DNA of 64,000 bases from Kalmusia sp. IMI 367209 (GCA_027946365.1 JAPEUQ010000024.1:248001-312000); one strand, 5' to 3'. Shown: positions 23,235 through 35,610, numbered from the stretch's first letter. Notes: generated by a model from the sequence alone, not told the origin. Translations and numbers: made by a program.

Positions 23235-25150
23235 ATGGCCATGTCGGGCGGTTACCATGGCTATGGTCACGGCCCCTACGACGCGCTTGGCCACTCAGGG
23301 CTCTCGTTTGCAGCGCCGCTTCCCTTGCGCCCACCGGAGCTAGTCTCCGCTGCCGGCTACAACAACCACCATCCAGGCCAACTCCATTACCGCAACGCGA
23401 CCGCCAGGATGTCGGACCCCGCGTTTCTCACCCCGGAGGACGAGTTTGCCCAGCTGCAGAAGTTGAGCAGCGAGTACGAGCCAGAGGTCACGGTAAGCGA
23501 CCGAGCCCGTGACGGGAGAGCCTGCGGGGTGCGCTGACCGTCCCAGGGCCCGCTTGTTGGAGAGCGCCAGAGCAGCGCGGCCATTGCCACGGAATACGCG
23601 AACGCAGACCCCATCTACAGGGTCAAGACGGCCGCGCTGCCCGCCAAATACGCCTACTTCCGCACCTGTCGCGGCGACGGCCACTGTGGCTGGCGAGGTG
23701 CGTTTCCCACACTGACTCCCGCCCGTGATATGCTCCCCCACTGACGCCGCCTGCAGCCATCGCCTTCGCCTACTTTGAGGCCCTGCTGCACGTGGGCGAC
23801 CCAGGCAAGTTCGACGTCGAGGAAGCTCGCCTCATCTCCATGAACAACTTGCTCAACCTCGCCGGCTTCCCCGAGGATGTCTACATCGACTTTGCCGATG
23901 AAGCCTACGATCTGCTTCGCAAGCTCGCTGGCTCGCTCCAGCTGGGCAACGGAGCCGCTCTGCTGCTTGACGTCTTCAACGACTTGGGCGTGTCCATGGC
24001 CATCATCACATACGTCAAGGTGCGTGCCATCCCTTTGCGAGCACCGTCAATGCTCTCTCTCTCGCTCTCTCTCTCTTTCTAACCGTCCAAGCTGCTCGCA
24101 AGTGCGTGGATCCAGTCGCGCGCCGACGAGTATCAACACTACATCCCAGGCGACCTGAAGGGCTACTGCGCCCAAAACATCGAGACTGCCGTCTGTGAGA
24201 TCGATAACGTGGCCGTGGCCGCACTCAACGAGGCTCTCATCAAACCAGCAGGCATCGGCTTCGAGGTCCTCTACCTAGACCGCTCTGCTGGCGACGAGGT
24301 CAATGCCACGCAATTCTCCCAGCCCATGAACTTCAACGGCCTCCTACCCATGATTCGACTGCTGTACCGACCGTGAGTTCTGTCCATCAAGGTCGTCGGT
24401 AGCGCTAACATTGCGCAGCGGACACTATGATATCCTCTACAAGGCCGAGGACTTCCCAACACCTGCACAGCAAGCCCCAATCCACGTGGCTCTTGCCTAC
24501 AACAGCAACTTCGAAGCGACAGCGGAGAATGCCAGTCTCTTGGCCATGATCCCCGGAATGTACTCACATGATCGTTTCCAGGGCATGGATCAAGAGTTTG
24601 GTCAGCGATGGCCAGCAACCTCATACGGGTTTGATGCGGCACCTGCTCCGCAACCTCACATTGCTCCGGTCCAGCCGTATGTGCCGACGCCAGCACCAGT
24701 GGCGCCCGTGACTACCTCACATCAGGACTACATGTCCCCCGTTCACGCTAGTCCGATGAGCAGCCACCACAGTCCCAGCAGCCATCATAGCCTTCAGATG
24801 GAGCCACAGCCTGTGCAGCTTCCGTTTCACCCTGCTCCTCCACCCCCAGTCAGCATAGAACGCGCTCCCATCACCATCGAGAGAGGAGGCCCCTTTAGGC
24901 CCTCGATGTACGAACTCGAGCCGGGCTTTGGTACAGGCGAGGTGCTGCCTTTCCAGACAAACATATTCCGAAAGTAAGGCTTATCCCTGCCTTGCTTTGT
25001 CCATATGCTAACGGTTCTAGTTCGCACTTCAACACCTGCCATTTCATGAATCCGTCCTTCCAGCCTGAGGAATGGTCACCCCATGAATACCGGTCAGGCG
25101 GTAAAGGAAGGCACAAGTCTACTTCGCAACAGCACAATCTATCTTCCTAG
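23235..25150 (+). CDS. Otubain-type deubiquitinase (peptidase C65)
   Basis: Six exons: 23235-23492, 23547-23697, 23757-24019, 24092-24372, 24419-24973 and 25021-25150. They give 545 residues. The catalytic block CRGDGHCGWRA places Asp130 and the nucleophile Cys133; the catalytic His320 lies in GHYDILY. The segments between (SAWIQSRADEYQHYIPG, FEVLYLDRSAGDEVNATQF) fit the otubain fold. Otubains remove ubiquitin, often from Lys48 chains, in cytosol and nucleus. The N-terminal 80 residues (Gly/His/Tyr-rich) and the 220 residues after the catalytic His are low-complexity, Pro/His/Ser-rich and probably disordered; such a tail is much longer than in human OTUB1 (271 residues). The third intron (24020-24091) contains a CT microsatellite. 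Frames close at every junction. Confidence 0.94.
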
Positions 25151-27396
25151 CGCAACCTCCTACCCTCGCTTTCCGGGAGGTTCATTCCACCATTTTAGCG
25201 ACTAGCGCCGGCGTTCATTGAGCACTGATCTGCTTTCCGTACCTGCATCATATCTCGACGTACACGGCCTGCATCTTACCACGACTTACGACGATACCAT
25301 TGTTAATCAACTTCTCGGATTTTTTTTCACATAACCAAAGCTGCGGTTGGACTCGTCATAATCAAGGCTCCCGCCTCTAACTTTCTTCTGTATGCTTAAC
25401 TCGGCATCGATTTTCTCTTCCGTGTGTTCTTGGGTTAGGCGGATGTCTGCTTCATACCAGACTGCAAGGAGCCTCCCGCGAGGATGATGAACGTTACGAC
25501 CAAGACTATCAACCTCACGGTGCCAACTGAACGTACATATTGATCTCTTTTGCGGGCCACCTGTTTAATCACAATCGTCTTCACACATTAACGAATATTG
25601 GGTAAGCGCGGTCTTTCGTGGTCCTTCCAAGTTTTCCCGCACGGTTCCCGTTAAGCTTCTATCTCCATCGTCGAACCTTCCCAAACATGGGTTTTGAATG
25701 ACCCTCGCTATCCGAGACCCGCCACAAGTTTCCTTGACGTATCCTGGCAATGTGGGGATTTGTAATAGGCGTGGAATGGGCGCCATTAGATGGGGCGTTC
25801 AGAGCGAATCGGGGAGACAGGCTTGAGAGCATCATCGAAGCTCCGACACGGGCTAAATGGGTATTACAAGACTAGTGCTCATGATGACTCGATCGTTGAG
25901 GTTGGTATCAGAATCGATCTTGACACGAACATCATGGGCCTAGTCATCAAACGCAAATAGCTTAGATGGGAACTAGAGAGCTGCCGAAAAAATACAAATG
26001 ATACGTCATTTGCTTAATACAAACGCCCTGCTATGGTAGCTCATGTGAACATGCATATTTCGTGGCGAGCGTACAAGCAGCTCGAGCTCTAAGACATGTA
26101 GTCACGGCTCGATGTGGATCGTAACAATACCAAGAGGCCAATGACTGGGACAACGCCACTAAGGGATAGACATAGGGGTTGATGGCTCAGCCTCAGACTG
26201 TGGGTTGCTAAGCGGGGGAGAAACCTCTTTGGGATGCTCGTACTTCACAGAATCATGTCTACATCAACATTGCAGGTTGCCTCCCCCCCCCCATGACCTC
26301 GTCACCACCAATGGCCGCGCAAACCCATTCACAGGGTGGAAATTTTGCAAACCGCTCAGCCTGGCGTCCAGCTTTGTGGGAGAATAGATGTCGGCAGCTG
26401 GCTGATTTGGGACAGCCATACCGCCGACACGGAGCGCTGGGACCGTGTACCTGAGGGCCCCAAAAAAAAAACAAAAACATGTTGAGGCGCACCTGTGCCG
26501 AAGTACATGCGATCACGCGCAGCTGGCGCGGGCAGGGCATGCACGGGGAAGGAAACGCTCCCTGTATGCACGGAAGATTCCATGGCGTGCGCAGTGTGAA
26601 GTTCACCGGCTTTTCTTGTGCTCTGCGGATGAGGGAAATTCTGCTCGTGGGTGGTTGATTTGATTTTTTTCACATGCCCGCTGAGCTGTCTACACACGCG
26701 CGTCGCGCTAATACTATACTATAGCTACAGGATTTCGATGACGATGAGAAGCGACGAGCAATACGCTCACCGCCTCCCTTACCTCCCCTTCTCTTCTTTC
26801 ATCTGGAGTGCATTGGGTAGGATCGCCCCTCTGTGCTACCACACTGTACAGTCTACAGACGTGCCCACGGCGCGTAGCACGGCATCGGCGCAATTTGCGC
26901 ATCCAGCTAGATAGATCAAGCCGCCCGTGCATCGAGCTGAAAGGCCGACGGGCGTTTGGCTCGTCAGACCTCACACCGAGTCGCCAGCACGGCATGCTAC
27001 CCCGCTTTCCCTGTGTCCATTTGGGGCGCTGTGCGTTCGAGAGCTCGGGAAGAAAGGGGCGGTAGCAGCTTCCGAGACACCTGGATCTGGGATGGGATGA
27101 TGGGAATTGAAGAATGAGGCGAGGAAGCTTGGGCGCTGGGGGCGTTTTTGGGCGGATCCGTTTTGATGTGATGCGAAAGCGATGTGATGCATGCGATATT
27201 GAGCGGCGCGTTAGCGATTTTGAAGCGAATGACATGACTAACGGGGAGGCTTCTGGAGCGTCGCTTGCGTGTTCCTGTGCGCGGTTTGTGATACAGGAGT
27301 TACAGAGCCAGGAGCCGTGCACGGCGAAGCCATCGGTGACGAGTAAGTCTACCAAGTCGGAGGACCAAAGACGCTTGACTCGTTGCCGGGACCTTT
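25151..27396. other. Intergenic region, convergent gene ends
   Basis: No gene recognised between the 3' ends of otubain and IPI3. A C10 run lies at 26283-26292. A 228-codon frame at 26714-27400 (-) was considered and rejected. The rest has only short frames. Confidence 0.45.
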
Positions 27397-29144
27397 TCAT
27401 TCCGAAGGAGCGACTTCAGACTCGTTACCCGAGCTGTCGGAGGAACCGTCGTCTTCGGGGTCGGTGTGGTCTGACTCGCCTAGGCCGGAGGATGAGTCGC
27501 TCATTTCCACATCGCTGGTGCCGCCGTTTGCGAGGTGCCTTTTTGGCTGGACTTTGCGATGCTTGCGTTGTGTGCGATTGCGATCCTGGCTCAGCAAGTA
27601 CGCCTTTTCTTCTCGTAGCTCAGACAGCTGTTGGAAAGTGACTTTTTGAACACGCTGTAGACTTGCAAGCTGCTTTTTGAGTTCATTCAGCTCTTCCGTC
27701 TGGGTACTGTTGGACACGCCTTGCATCTCTTCTGCTGCGGCGTCTCCACTCAAAGAGAGAAAGTCCGCAGCTGGAGCCATAGCACCATTAGATGGAGCGT
27801 TCCACGCTGCAAGCTCAGCGAGGCTTGCTTCGAGCATTGCTTGGGGGAAGCAGGGGTGCGTTAGAGCTTCTTCAAATGCGCTTTTCTTCACTGTTGGTTC
27901 TGTTGCCGAGATCGCAGGGTTTTGTAATCGACCGGTGAGTTGTATGGCCAGAGTGTAGTTTGACGGAATAAGCGTATTGCCGTCAGCAGCCCCACTATCT
28001 TGCTTGGGCTTGACCACGCTGTGTACTTTGAATGTAGACTCTGGAGCATTAGGGAATCCGGTGGGCTCCAAGAACTGCAGATTAGTGACAGGTCCTGGCA
28101 GGTTTGCCAATGTCGACAAATAATTCCCCTTCGCAGTATCCCACGCAGCAATTTTACCTGTTGTATGTCCCGAAATCAGAGTCTGACCATCCCAGCTCAA
28201 GCTTAGGGTAAGTGCGGCTCCTAGCTTTTGCGATTCTGCATTGAACCTTGTCTTCGGAGAAGGTTGTATGGGACGATGTGACGATGCACTGTCTCGAAGA
28301 GTATCCGTCGCCGTTGTCGTTTGCACCTCGTCGTAGAAATTCACCGTCTGCAAACTTCCGTCTCCGTACGCTAGGAAAAAGGCGCGGTCGGCGGGATCGG
28401 CGGTCATGGCCTGTGGAACTTCGGGGAGCAGATACGTCCGCAGCAACTGGCCATTATGGTAGTCCCATACTATGGCCGACTTATCCTCCGAAGTCGAGAT
28501 GGCGATATTCGCGCTGCTAGAGCTATGACCGCAGACTATGGAAGAGATAGGACCACGGTGGGTAGAGAGAGTGTGCACGGGCGAACGCGAAGTGTCCGGT
28601 GAGAAGGAAAGAATGGCGGGGGAGCGCCCAGACGTGGATCATGGCATCTGGTGAGCCTGAGAGGAAGAAGCTGGACGTGGGGTCGACGGCGAGACAGGTA
28701 ACGGGTTGCAGATGGGAAGAAGAGGTTGACACGAGCCGGCCGGAGCAAATCTACAAGCCGGTCAACAAAACATTTGGTGATGAGAGACCATTGAGCATCG
28801 CGTACCTCCCAGGCCAGCACTCTTCCACTTTCTGTCCCCACCAGCAGGACGGTATCCTTGGCCGCAAGTGCAATGCTATGTATGCGCTCAGGAAACGGTA
28901 CAATGGCTTCCTGGTTTCCCTTCGCCCTACTATACACGTGTACGACTGCCTTCTCTGACTGTGCAGCGAAAATATGCGAGCTGCTCACGGCCAGCCCATT
29001 TGGCGCGGTTGCGCTCTTCTTGAAGACATGGCGCTGCGCAGCCAACGGCTGGAATTCGTGAAGGAAGATGCCGACATCCTTAGTCACACCCGTGTTTGCT
29101 TTCGTCTGGGTGGATATAGAGGCGACAAATTGCTCGGTGAGCAT
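27397..29144 (-). CDS. ipi3: Pre-rRNA processing WD-repeat protein Ipi3 (frame broken)
   Basis: Two exons, 29144-28806 and 28750-27397, with a 55-nt GTACGC...GTAG intron. The N-terminus MLTEQFVASIS, the blades LLVGTESGRVLAWEICSGRLV, FFLSGSPDAMIHVWALP, LSTHRGPISSIVCGH and SEDKSAIVWDYHNGQLLRTYLLPE, and the Lys-rich then acidic tail match Ipi3 (Crb3, WDR18). Ipi3 belongs to the Rix1 complex with Rix1 and Ipi1, which acts in ITS2 processing and 60S maturation; it is essential in yeast. The frame breaks in a run of five G on the + strand (28618-28622). Upstream reads HVWALPR; family-like sequence (LSFSPDTSRSPVHTLS) resumes one base over. With four bases in the run the whole reads through as 563 codons. 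No intron of plausible size explains it. An assembly error is the likeliest cause. Confidence 0.9.
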
Positions 29145-29524
29145 GGCGGCGGGCAGCGCGTGGGGTTGGCGCAGATCAAGTCGTTGAGATAATTTTTTGG
29201 TGTTGCATGCGCTCGGACCATGAGTGATGCAATGTCGGGCCGAGCCGAGGTTCGGCGCAAGATTGTCCGGACGTTTTCAACAGTCGCTACCGCAGCCTCG
29301 TTCTTTTGAGGTTGTTTTACGCCGTTGAAGAAAAGGTTAGGCATAGGTTTGAATGACATATCGAGCGCTAACATTCTCCATGATTGTATATACAAATCTA
29401 ACACTTGGAGACTGGAGTTTGGACTTCTGAGTCACCCCGCTGTGACCGACCAACAATATCACCTTCCTGTTTTCCGTTTGCAGTTTCCTCACCAATTATT
29501 CTAACAAACTGCTCTTACAGTGTT

Positions 29525-30448
29525 TTAGGCAGGTACATTCAGAATTCCCTCCATAACCTCGACCGCCGCCCCACTCATCTTCAACTCTTCGATTTCTTTC
29601 CCACCTTCCTTCAACACCACCTCAACATATATATCGCATCTCCTTCCCATCTCCACGCCCTGCGTCAAGTGATACTTTCGCTTCTTCTCTCCCTCCTCTA
29701 TCAAACTCAAATATGCAGCCAAATCACAGCTCGCACTCCCCGTGCCCGGATCCTCTCTGCTTCCGAGGCTGCGAGTACGCAGTTGACGTACACCAGGCTC
29801 CTTATCATCGTAGCCCAGATCGACGTAGTAGAAGCTACCTGTGTAGCCGATGTCCCAACCGCTGCCCTTGTCGAGATGCTCACCAGCGTAGAGTTTGCGT
29901 AGAGGGAGCAGGCCCTCGGTGGGACGGGCGAGCGCGTCAAGGTCGGTCATACGGATAAGATTGAAGGCCATACCTTTCACTATAGAGACCAAGGGCACGT
30001 TAGGTGAGTTTGAGCCATTGAGATCCGGGAAGGGGTGAGGAAGGCTGTTCTTGTGGACGTAAACGTCGTGTGGGATGCCCACGGTCGAAGTACCTAGTTC
30101 CTCGTTGAACTCGAAGGGTATGATGCCAGCGATGGTGCTGAGCTTCTTGACTCCAGGGTATGCAGATGCATGCGTGGCAACATAGATGGACGTCCCTATG
30201 GTAGGGTGTCCGGCGAAGGTCATACGCGATTGGGCCGTGAAGATGTCATAATCGGCGATGTCTGGCTCTTCTTTGGTGGGCTCATGCAAGAAGGTGATTT
30301 CAGAGAGGTTAAATTCATTGGCGATTTTCTGTTTCTGCTGTTCGCTCAATTGGTCTCGCAGAGAGGCAGGGACCAACACAACGCCGAGAGGATTGCCGAC
30401 GTAGCGTGTTTTGGTGAAGACGTCGACTGTGGTGAACTGGAGTTGCAT
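29525..30448 (-). CDS. PhzF-family protein
   Basis: Intronless, 307 residues, close to the usual 260-310. The start MQLQFTTVDVFTKTRYVGNPLGVV, the catalytic-type Glu50 in FNLSEITFL, TFAGHPTIGTS, and the C-terminal DPGTGSASCDLAAYL are typical of the PhzF fold (two diaminopimelate-epimerase-like halves). PhzF in bacteria isomerises dihydro-hydroxyanthranilate in phenazine synthesis; most fungal members have unknown substrates, so the name should not be read as phenazine production. There are no phenazine-pathway neighbours. A TATATAAAG about 65 bp upstream of the start is a candidate TATA box. The next gene upstream on the same strand encodes an FAD oxidoreductase, 504 bp away. Confidence 0.92.
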   Translation of the reverse strand: MQLQFTTVDVFTKTRYVGNPLGVVLVPASLRDQLSEQQKQKIANEFNLSEITFLHEPTKEEPDIADYDIFTAQSRMTFAGHPTIGTSIYVATHASAYPGVKKLSTIAGIIPFEFNEELGTSTVGIPHDVYVHKNSLPHPFPDLNGSNSPNVPLVSIVKGMAFNLIRMTDLDALARPTEGLLPLRKLYAGEHLDKGSGWDIGYTGSFYYVDLGYDDKEPGVRQLRTRSLGSREDPGTGSASCDLAAYLSLIEEGEKKRKYHLTQGVEMGRRCDIYVEVVLKEGGKEIEELKMSGAAVEVMEGILNVPA

Positions 30449-30512
30449 CTTGACACTTTTGGGATTTGTATTATTGCGATTGGCAATTGGAACCGGCCTT
30501 AGTTGAAGGACT

Positions 30513-30521
30513 CTTTATATA
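30513..30521 (-). promoter_or_regulatory. TATA box of the PhzF-like gene
   Basis: TATATAAAG on the minus strand, ending 65 bp upstream of the start codon at 30448. Position and sequence fit a fungal TATA element; the transcription start itself is not visible. Confidence 0.55.
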
Positions 30522-30952
30522 TCGTGGAAAAATTAGGATGTAGATGAGTCACCAATGAAAGGAGTCATTGTGGAAAAAACTGCAACTCTACGCCCTATGT
30601 CTTCATGGATATGCAACTTTGCATCCATCCTTGCGGAGCTACATCGTGATTTGTAATGTCTCCACTCGGCGCGGGGTAGTGCATTTCAAGTTAGCTCCAA
30701 CCTCTCTACGAACAGCTATTTAGTCTGACTCTTTGATGCACACAAGACTAAGAAAAGGTCTAGAGACAAAGGCAGGGTCAAATCCACCCAAGGTACGTGA
30801 TACATGCCAATGCTGCCGTTACGCTTCTATCCTGTGGTTATACATACGGATATTGGCGGAGAAAAGTTCACTCGCGGAATGAAAACCTCTAGATAGTCTC
30901 CTCTCGTGTCATGTACTCTATGGTGCACTTAGGTGACTTGGATTAAAAATTA
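30522..30952. other. Intergenic region
   Basis: Between the PhzF-like gene promoter and the 3' end of the FAD oxidoreductase gene. No open frame or motif of note. Confidence 0.6.
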
Positions 30953-32369
30953 TCAAGTTTCCTTAGCCCATTGCTTCCCACTCCAAACAGAACCGACTGT
31001 CCAAAGCCAATAGTCACGTCCTTTGAGGAGCCAAACTACCCAGCTGGGGAGCCGCCAACCCATGGCTGCTCCGACACCCTTCGTCTTCCCAATTGGCACC
31101 ATCTGTGTCTCTCTCTTGTCCTCTTTAAAGTGCCTTTCTACCCCTACTTCGCTCTCCAGTTTCCCGGCGGCAAGCAGAATGTCGCGCTTGATGTTCGCTC
31201 CCAAGATTGGTACAGCTGCAATGATGTTATGCACGGCAGGCCTGGCAAAGGAAGATGCGTCGCCGATAGCATAGATTCTGGGACCAGCTTTGTCAACGCG
31301 AAGAGTAGACTGGTTGGTCTCAACTTGGCCTGTAGCGGTCAAGACTTCTTTGGCGAGAAAGGATGTGTTTGGTGTGTACCCGGTGGCGGGAATGAACAAA
31401 TCGGCATCCAATTTTCGGTCGTCACTGAGTGTGAGAGTAGCCTTTGAAGCGAGGTTGTCAATATGCACGCCGGCGTTGACCGGATCCACGCTCTTGACTC
31501 TTGTGTCCTTGATGATGCTGACGCCAACTTGAGCCAGATACTGCTCAGCAGTGTCTACAATTGAAGATCTTAGATGAGGAAGGATAGCCGAACCAGAGGT
31601 TACGACCGTTATTGAGACTTTCGGGTTCTTGAGCTTCGAACTGAACCACCCAACTCGGCCGTTGAAGTATTCACCTAGTTCGCCCGCTGTCTCCACCCCT
31701 GCGGGTCCTCCACCCGCAATGATAATGCTCTTTGCTGTATTTAGTCCGCTGCGAAATTCGGCCTACAATGCGAAGAATAATGTCAGCATAATTCATAGAA
31801 GGGGAGCTAGGTAAAAAGGTGTTTCGAGTGGCAACTATTGTCTATCCTTCGAAAGATTCAATTATTCGTGACAATCGTCTGCTCGAGAAACACCCACTTT
31901 GTACCTCGACATCACTCACCCATGCCTCGCGAAGGTACTTTTCTTCGCGGTTAAGGCTGAACAATGGAGAAGGTGTAGAAGCGCCTGTAGCAATAACAAG
32001 TGCATAAAATTCCAGTGTTTGCGTCTGCTCGTCCACAGTCCTTATAGTAACGGTGCGCTGCCTGTGGTCGACTGTTGTTGCAGAGCCTTGCACGAATTGA
32101 AAATCGTCCGTGGGATACTGCTCAAATTGTTTCGCTATACTGACAAATAGCTTTTCCTGGGGAAAGAAATCGTCTGATATAAGAGCGCGAGGGCATGCCT
32201 GACGGCACATTGCCTCCGAAGCAGCACTGATCAAGATGACCTTGTAAGTTTCTTTCTGCGGAAAGGCCGGCAAGGCATGCTTCAAGAGGTGGTGAGCGAT
32301 CGAAACACCGCCATATGAGCCACCGAGGATGATGATGTTTTTATTGTTTGTAGAGTTGCCTTGTGTCAT
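30953..32369 (-). CDS. AIF/FSP1-type FAD-NAD(P)H oxidoreductase
   Basis: Two exons, 32369-31920 and 31762-30953, give 419 residues. The N-terminal dinucleotide fold is IIILGGSYGGVSIAHHLL (FAD side); the second, IIIAGGGPAGVETAGELGEY, binds NAD(P)H; the FAD-contact motif near the end of the core is RIYAIGDAS. ATG-type motifs FYALVIATGAS and LFIPATGYTPNTSF are present. This architecture is that of the AIF-like/FSP1 (AMID) class II NADH oxidoreductases. A C-terminal stretch SWVVWLLKGRDYWLWTVGSVWSG is hydrophobic and could touch a membrane. The 157-nt intron has two possible donors in the same phase (31919, GTGAGT; 31904, GTACAA); I chose the stronger, and the other adds five residues. The substrate is unknown; quinone reduction is a family-level guess. 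Confidence 0.87.
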
Positions 32370-33062
32370 GGTTGTGATAAATATTTGACTGTGATTCTTC
32401 AGATTGATTAAGCTGGTGGAAAGCGGACTGAAGTATCCGAGAATATGGCGGATTAGAACAGAATGCCATCGTGACTGAAGAACAGATTCTGTCTATTTAT
32501 CTTAGATGTGAGGACCTTAGCTAGGTTGCGGTCGTGAAGCGGTGGTAGAGTCGGAGCCGGTGGTAATGGTCGGAGTCCTGGCCCATATTTCGTACATCGC
32601 TTGACTGACCAATGAGAGTCGCCGCAACGAGGGATCCAACCCTAGAAGCGCTCCCCCACGACTCTCCCTCTTCACAATACGGACGAATCATAAAGGAGCG
32701 GACGAAACGTACAGATTACTGCTGGACCTGCAGCTATCGAGCTATGTTGTACTCAGCTTGGCATTTCCGGTGAAGAGACAGCCTCGTGACAACAAGGTAG
32801 AGTGACTGCGCCACCCATGATACCACGAGAATACGAGCAGGCTTTCCACAGCGCGTTGTGAAGGGCGCATTTGAGCATCAGCACCCCTATTCGTCAAGAA
32901 ATATCAGGCAAACTCAGCCTTCCCAACCCCGCCCACCCGCACCTTTTGACACCAAATGATAAGTAGATGCGACCCGCCTTGGTCGCTGCGGTCAAATGAA
33001 CACCTTTGTCCGCTTGATAGCACGTAGGTACACCAAAAACTTCTAGGAACCACACAACCGCA
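32370..33062. other. Divergent intergenic region
   Basis: Promoters of the FAD oxidoreductase (-) and of the cysteine-rich orphan (+). No open frames of interest. Confidence 0.55.
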
Positions 33063-33684
33063 ATGGGAGAAAAGGCAGAGCAGGAATCGTTAGCAGAGAC
33101 AGTATCTACCGCACCGCCACCCTACAAAGGTACATCTCTTGGTCCTTGTTGCGAAACTGTCCAGTCCGCCGCACATCCTAACAGTGATAGAAACTGCAGC
33201 GGCGTTGAACCATGCACGCCCGACGGTAAAACAGTCCTTGTTTCGTCGAGCGCTGAACATGAATCCGGGCTTCTGCCCAGGTGCCGTGGAAATGCGAGAC
33301 ACGTACAAGCAAAAACCAAAAGACGGCACCAGGCACCGCCTTTCGTACAACAAATGCGCACACTGCGGCCTCTCTCCCTTGCTCATCTTCCCAAAATCGT
33401 ACACTAAGGACTGGCCCAAATATGCACGTTACCGCGCACAGTTCGCCTTCGAATGCCATGTGGCTGCGCAGCGTCTGGACAAGTCGGACCGCAGGAGCTG
33501 TGTGATTTGCTGGGAAGACAAGGGTATATGGGTTCCACCGATGGTCTTGGAAGACTGGGGCGAGCACATGAGGGTGCACTTCAAAGATGAGGGCTATTGG
33601 ATGTGTTCGACGAAGGGGGATGCTACCGGTATGGCTAGCAAGTATGATTGCCCTTCGAAGAAGTGTCAAGGGATCCACTGTTGA
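33063..33684 (+). CDS. Orphan cysteine-rich protein
   Basis: Two exons, 33063-33129 and 33185-33684, give 188 residues; the 55-nt intron (GTACAT...ACAG) joins YK to VIETAAALNHARPT in frame. I do not recognise the family. Cysteine pairs KCAHCGL and SCVICWE, a later HMRVH, and Cys residues near the end (WMCS, DCPSKKC, IHC) suggest zinc binding. The segment WVPPMVLEDWGEHMRVHFKDEGYWMC looks like a conserved core. The N-terminal 25 residues are acidic and Pro-rich. No signal peptide or membrane helix. A start further downstream (33139) would lose the spliced N-terminus but keep all the cysteines. Confidence 0.65.
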
Positions 33685-35610
33685 AACTAATGATCGCCAC
33701 TTTCGTGGGATGTTCACTATTTCGACTGTCGGCAGAACAATACGCATATGCTAGTGATATTCTTCATGAATCCTCGTGCAGTACCCTTGGGCACACTTCT
33801 CGGAAACTGACCGTATAGAAACCACCCAGAACAATCCATACTCCGCATATAAAATGCTGTATCATGATTTACGGTACACCCTGAAGCGTTCTGGAGCTAG
33901 TTGTTGGGTTATCTTGTATATATGTCCATTCGTTACTATAAACATCATCTCATCGATCCGCTCACACTAGAACGACCGACGATGATGCATAGTCTGGTAT
34001 TCTAGATAGTTGAATCATTACGGCTCCCCATTTTCCTTCGATTCCTTCGTCGAATCCGCCAATCGCATCTACTGACTAAACATTGCATTTGATCACATCC
34101 AAGCTCAGCCTTGGACTGTGCCTTGACATTGGCTTAACCGGTAGGCTAACGTGAATCTTTACTAACATGTAGCCATCAAAGCCGATCCCTACCACCCATA
34201 TGCTTTTCGGGGTTATTGATAGATTTTATATCCGCATTAAAAGGCCTCGCTATGTCGCCTCAGCCGTCAGCCTTTGTAGCTGAGCTTTCACACCACCTTT
34301 CCATTTTCTTCAGATCTGTTCAAACCGTCGGAGGAGATGTGAAGCGCCGAATGAACAATAATGCATATCAAACAATATATTACGAGTAGCACTGGCGCAC
34401 GAAAGTTTCCAACGAGCTCTAGGATGCTCTTGATCTCTATTCTTCGCACGAGGAGCCAAGATCACGAAGATCTGAACATCGGCTTGAGATCATGTAATCA
34501 GACGAGCACTGCGTCCTAGCATCTTCGAATGTTGAGAGGCAGATAATGACGTAGGGAGCGCACGCTAACCAAAGCGACACTGTGTCTACCGGTAATCGCG
34601 TGCGATCAGTATTCGTAATGTAGAATTCTAGGCAACACGTTAAACAGGGTAGAGCAACAGTACTGTAGTAAACACGTTGTAGATGCGTAATCTTCAAGCC
34701 TCCAAATCTAGTCTGCACTCTGTAGCGATGTCGACGCGCCCTCTTCATGTATAATACTGATCAAAGGAAAATGTCTATCTTGCACATGAGTAATTCTACA
34801 CGACCTACTCCTTAGCACACTGTCACTCTGTTCATACCAACTTGATGTGACATATACAGATGAAGTAGCCAGCGGTGTTACTAGCCATGCCGAGTGCGCC
34901 GTCGTTCGTGAAAGTGTCCGATTCCTTGCCTCATCTTAGCTTCTTCGTGCAACGTGCGTCTGGGGTAACTTGGTATAAATCACATAGCAAGCTTCTACCT
35001 TGATACCGTAGGCGGGCGAGATCAAACACTCAATGCCCTAGACGATATCCTAACCCAGCCCACATAGGAAGAGCGAGCTAGAAAGGACACTCAAAAACTC
35101 ATCGGACACGGTTGCAATCATTCATCACTTCTACGAAAGCGTACGATCCTCATGTATTTATAGTATTGTTTCGGGATATCCACTCGTGTCATTGATCAAA
35201 TTGGACCAACTCCACAGACGCTCACACACTATGCACGCGTAACAACAATGTCAACCTCCGATGCAAATGCAGGCAAAATGCTAAGTACTAGAGCGATCAG
35301 AATAGACAACAAAGGGAAGAAATTGAACGAGACTGGGAAGATCTGTTGAAGGTAGAAGTAAATTATGAACAGGTGAAAGTGAGTAAGAAAATATCATTGT
35401 AATAAAAAGGTGGGCTATGTACATGAGAAGCCGCTAAAACGAGAAGGTGGTATTTGAGAAAGAATAGAAATGAATCGGGCGGGTCCCATGCTGCGTGCTA
35501 GGACCCTGCCTCTGCAGGTGAGAATAGCGACCAACAAGCGCCTCCTCATGCGAAAGAGGTCTTGTAAAGGTGCCGGGCTCAGCCAGCGGCGCTATTCAGC
35601 ACGCCGTCTT
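33685..35610. other. AT-richer intergenic region, convergent gene ends
   Basis: No gene recognised; the frames at 34437-34748 (-) and 33776-33970 (+) are short and unlike known families. It lies between the 3' ends of two convergent genes. I see no long repeats or transposon sequences. Confidence 0.5.

Noticed and set aside
23024..23512. 162-codon frame overlapping the otubain start
   Set aside because: It owes its length to the GAA tract read as poly-Lys; the otubain frame beneath it is certain.
26714..27400. 228-codon frame on the minus strand after IPI3
   Set aside because: Very Arg/Ser-rich with no motif, overlapped by a 175-codon frame on the other strand, and directly abutting the IPI3 stop. 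Probably chance.
29525..32369. PhzF-like and FAD oxidoreductase genes as part of a secondary-metabolite cluster
   Set aside because: No synthase, transporter or regulator lies nearby; the flanking genes are housekeeping or orphan.
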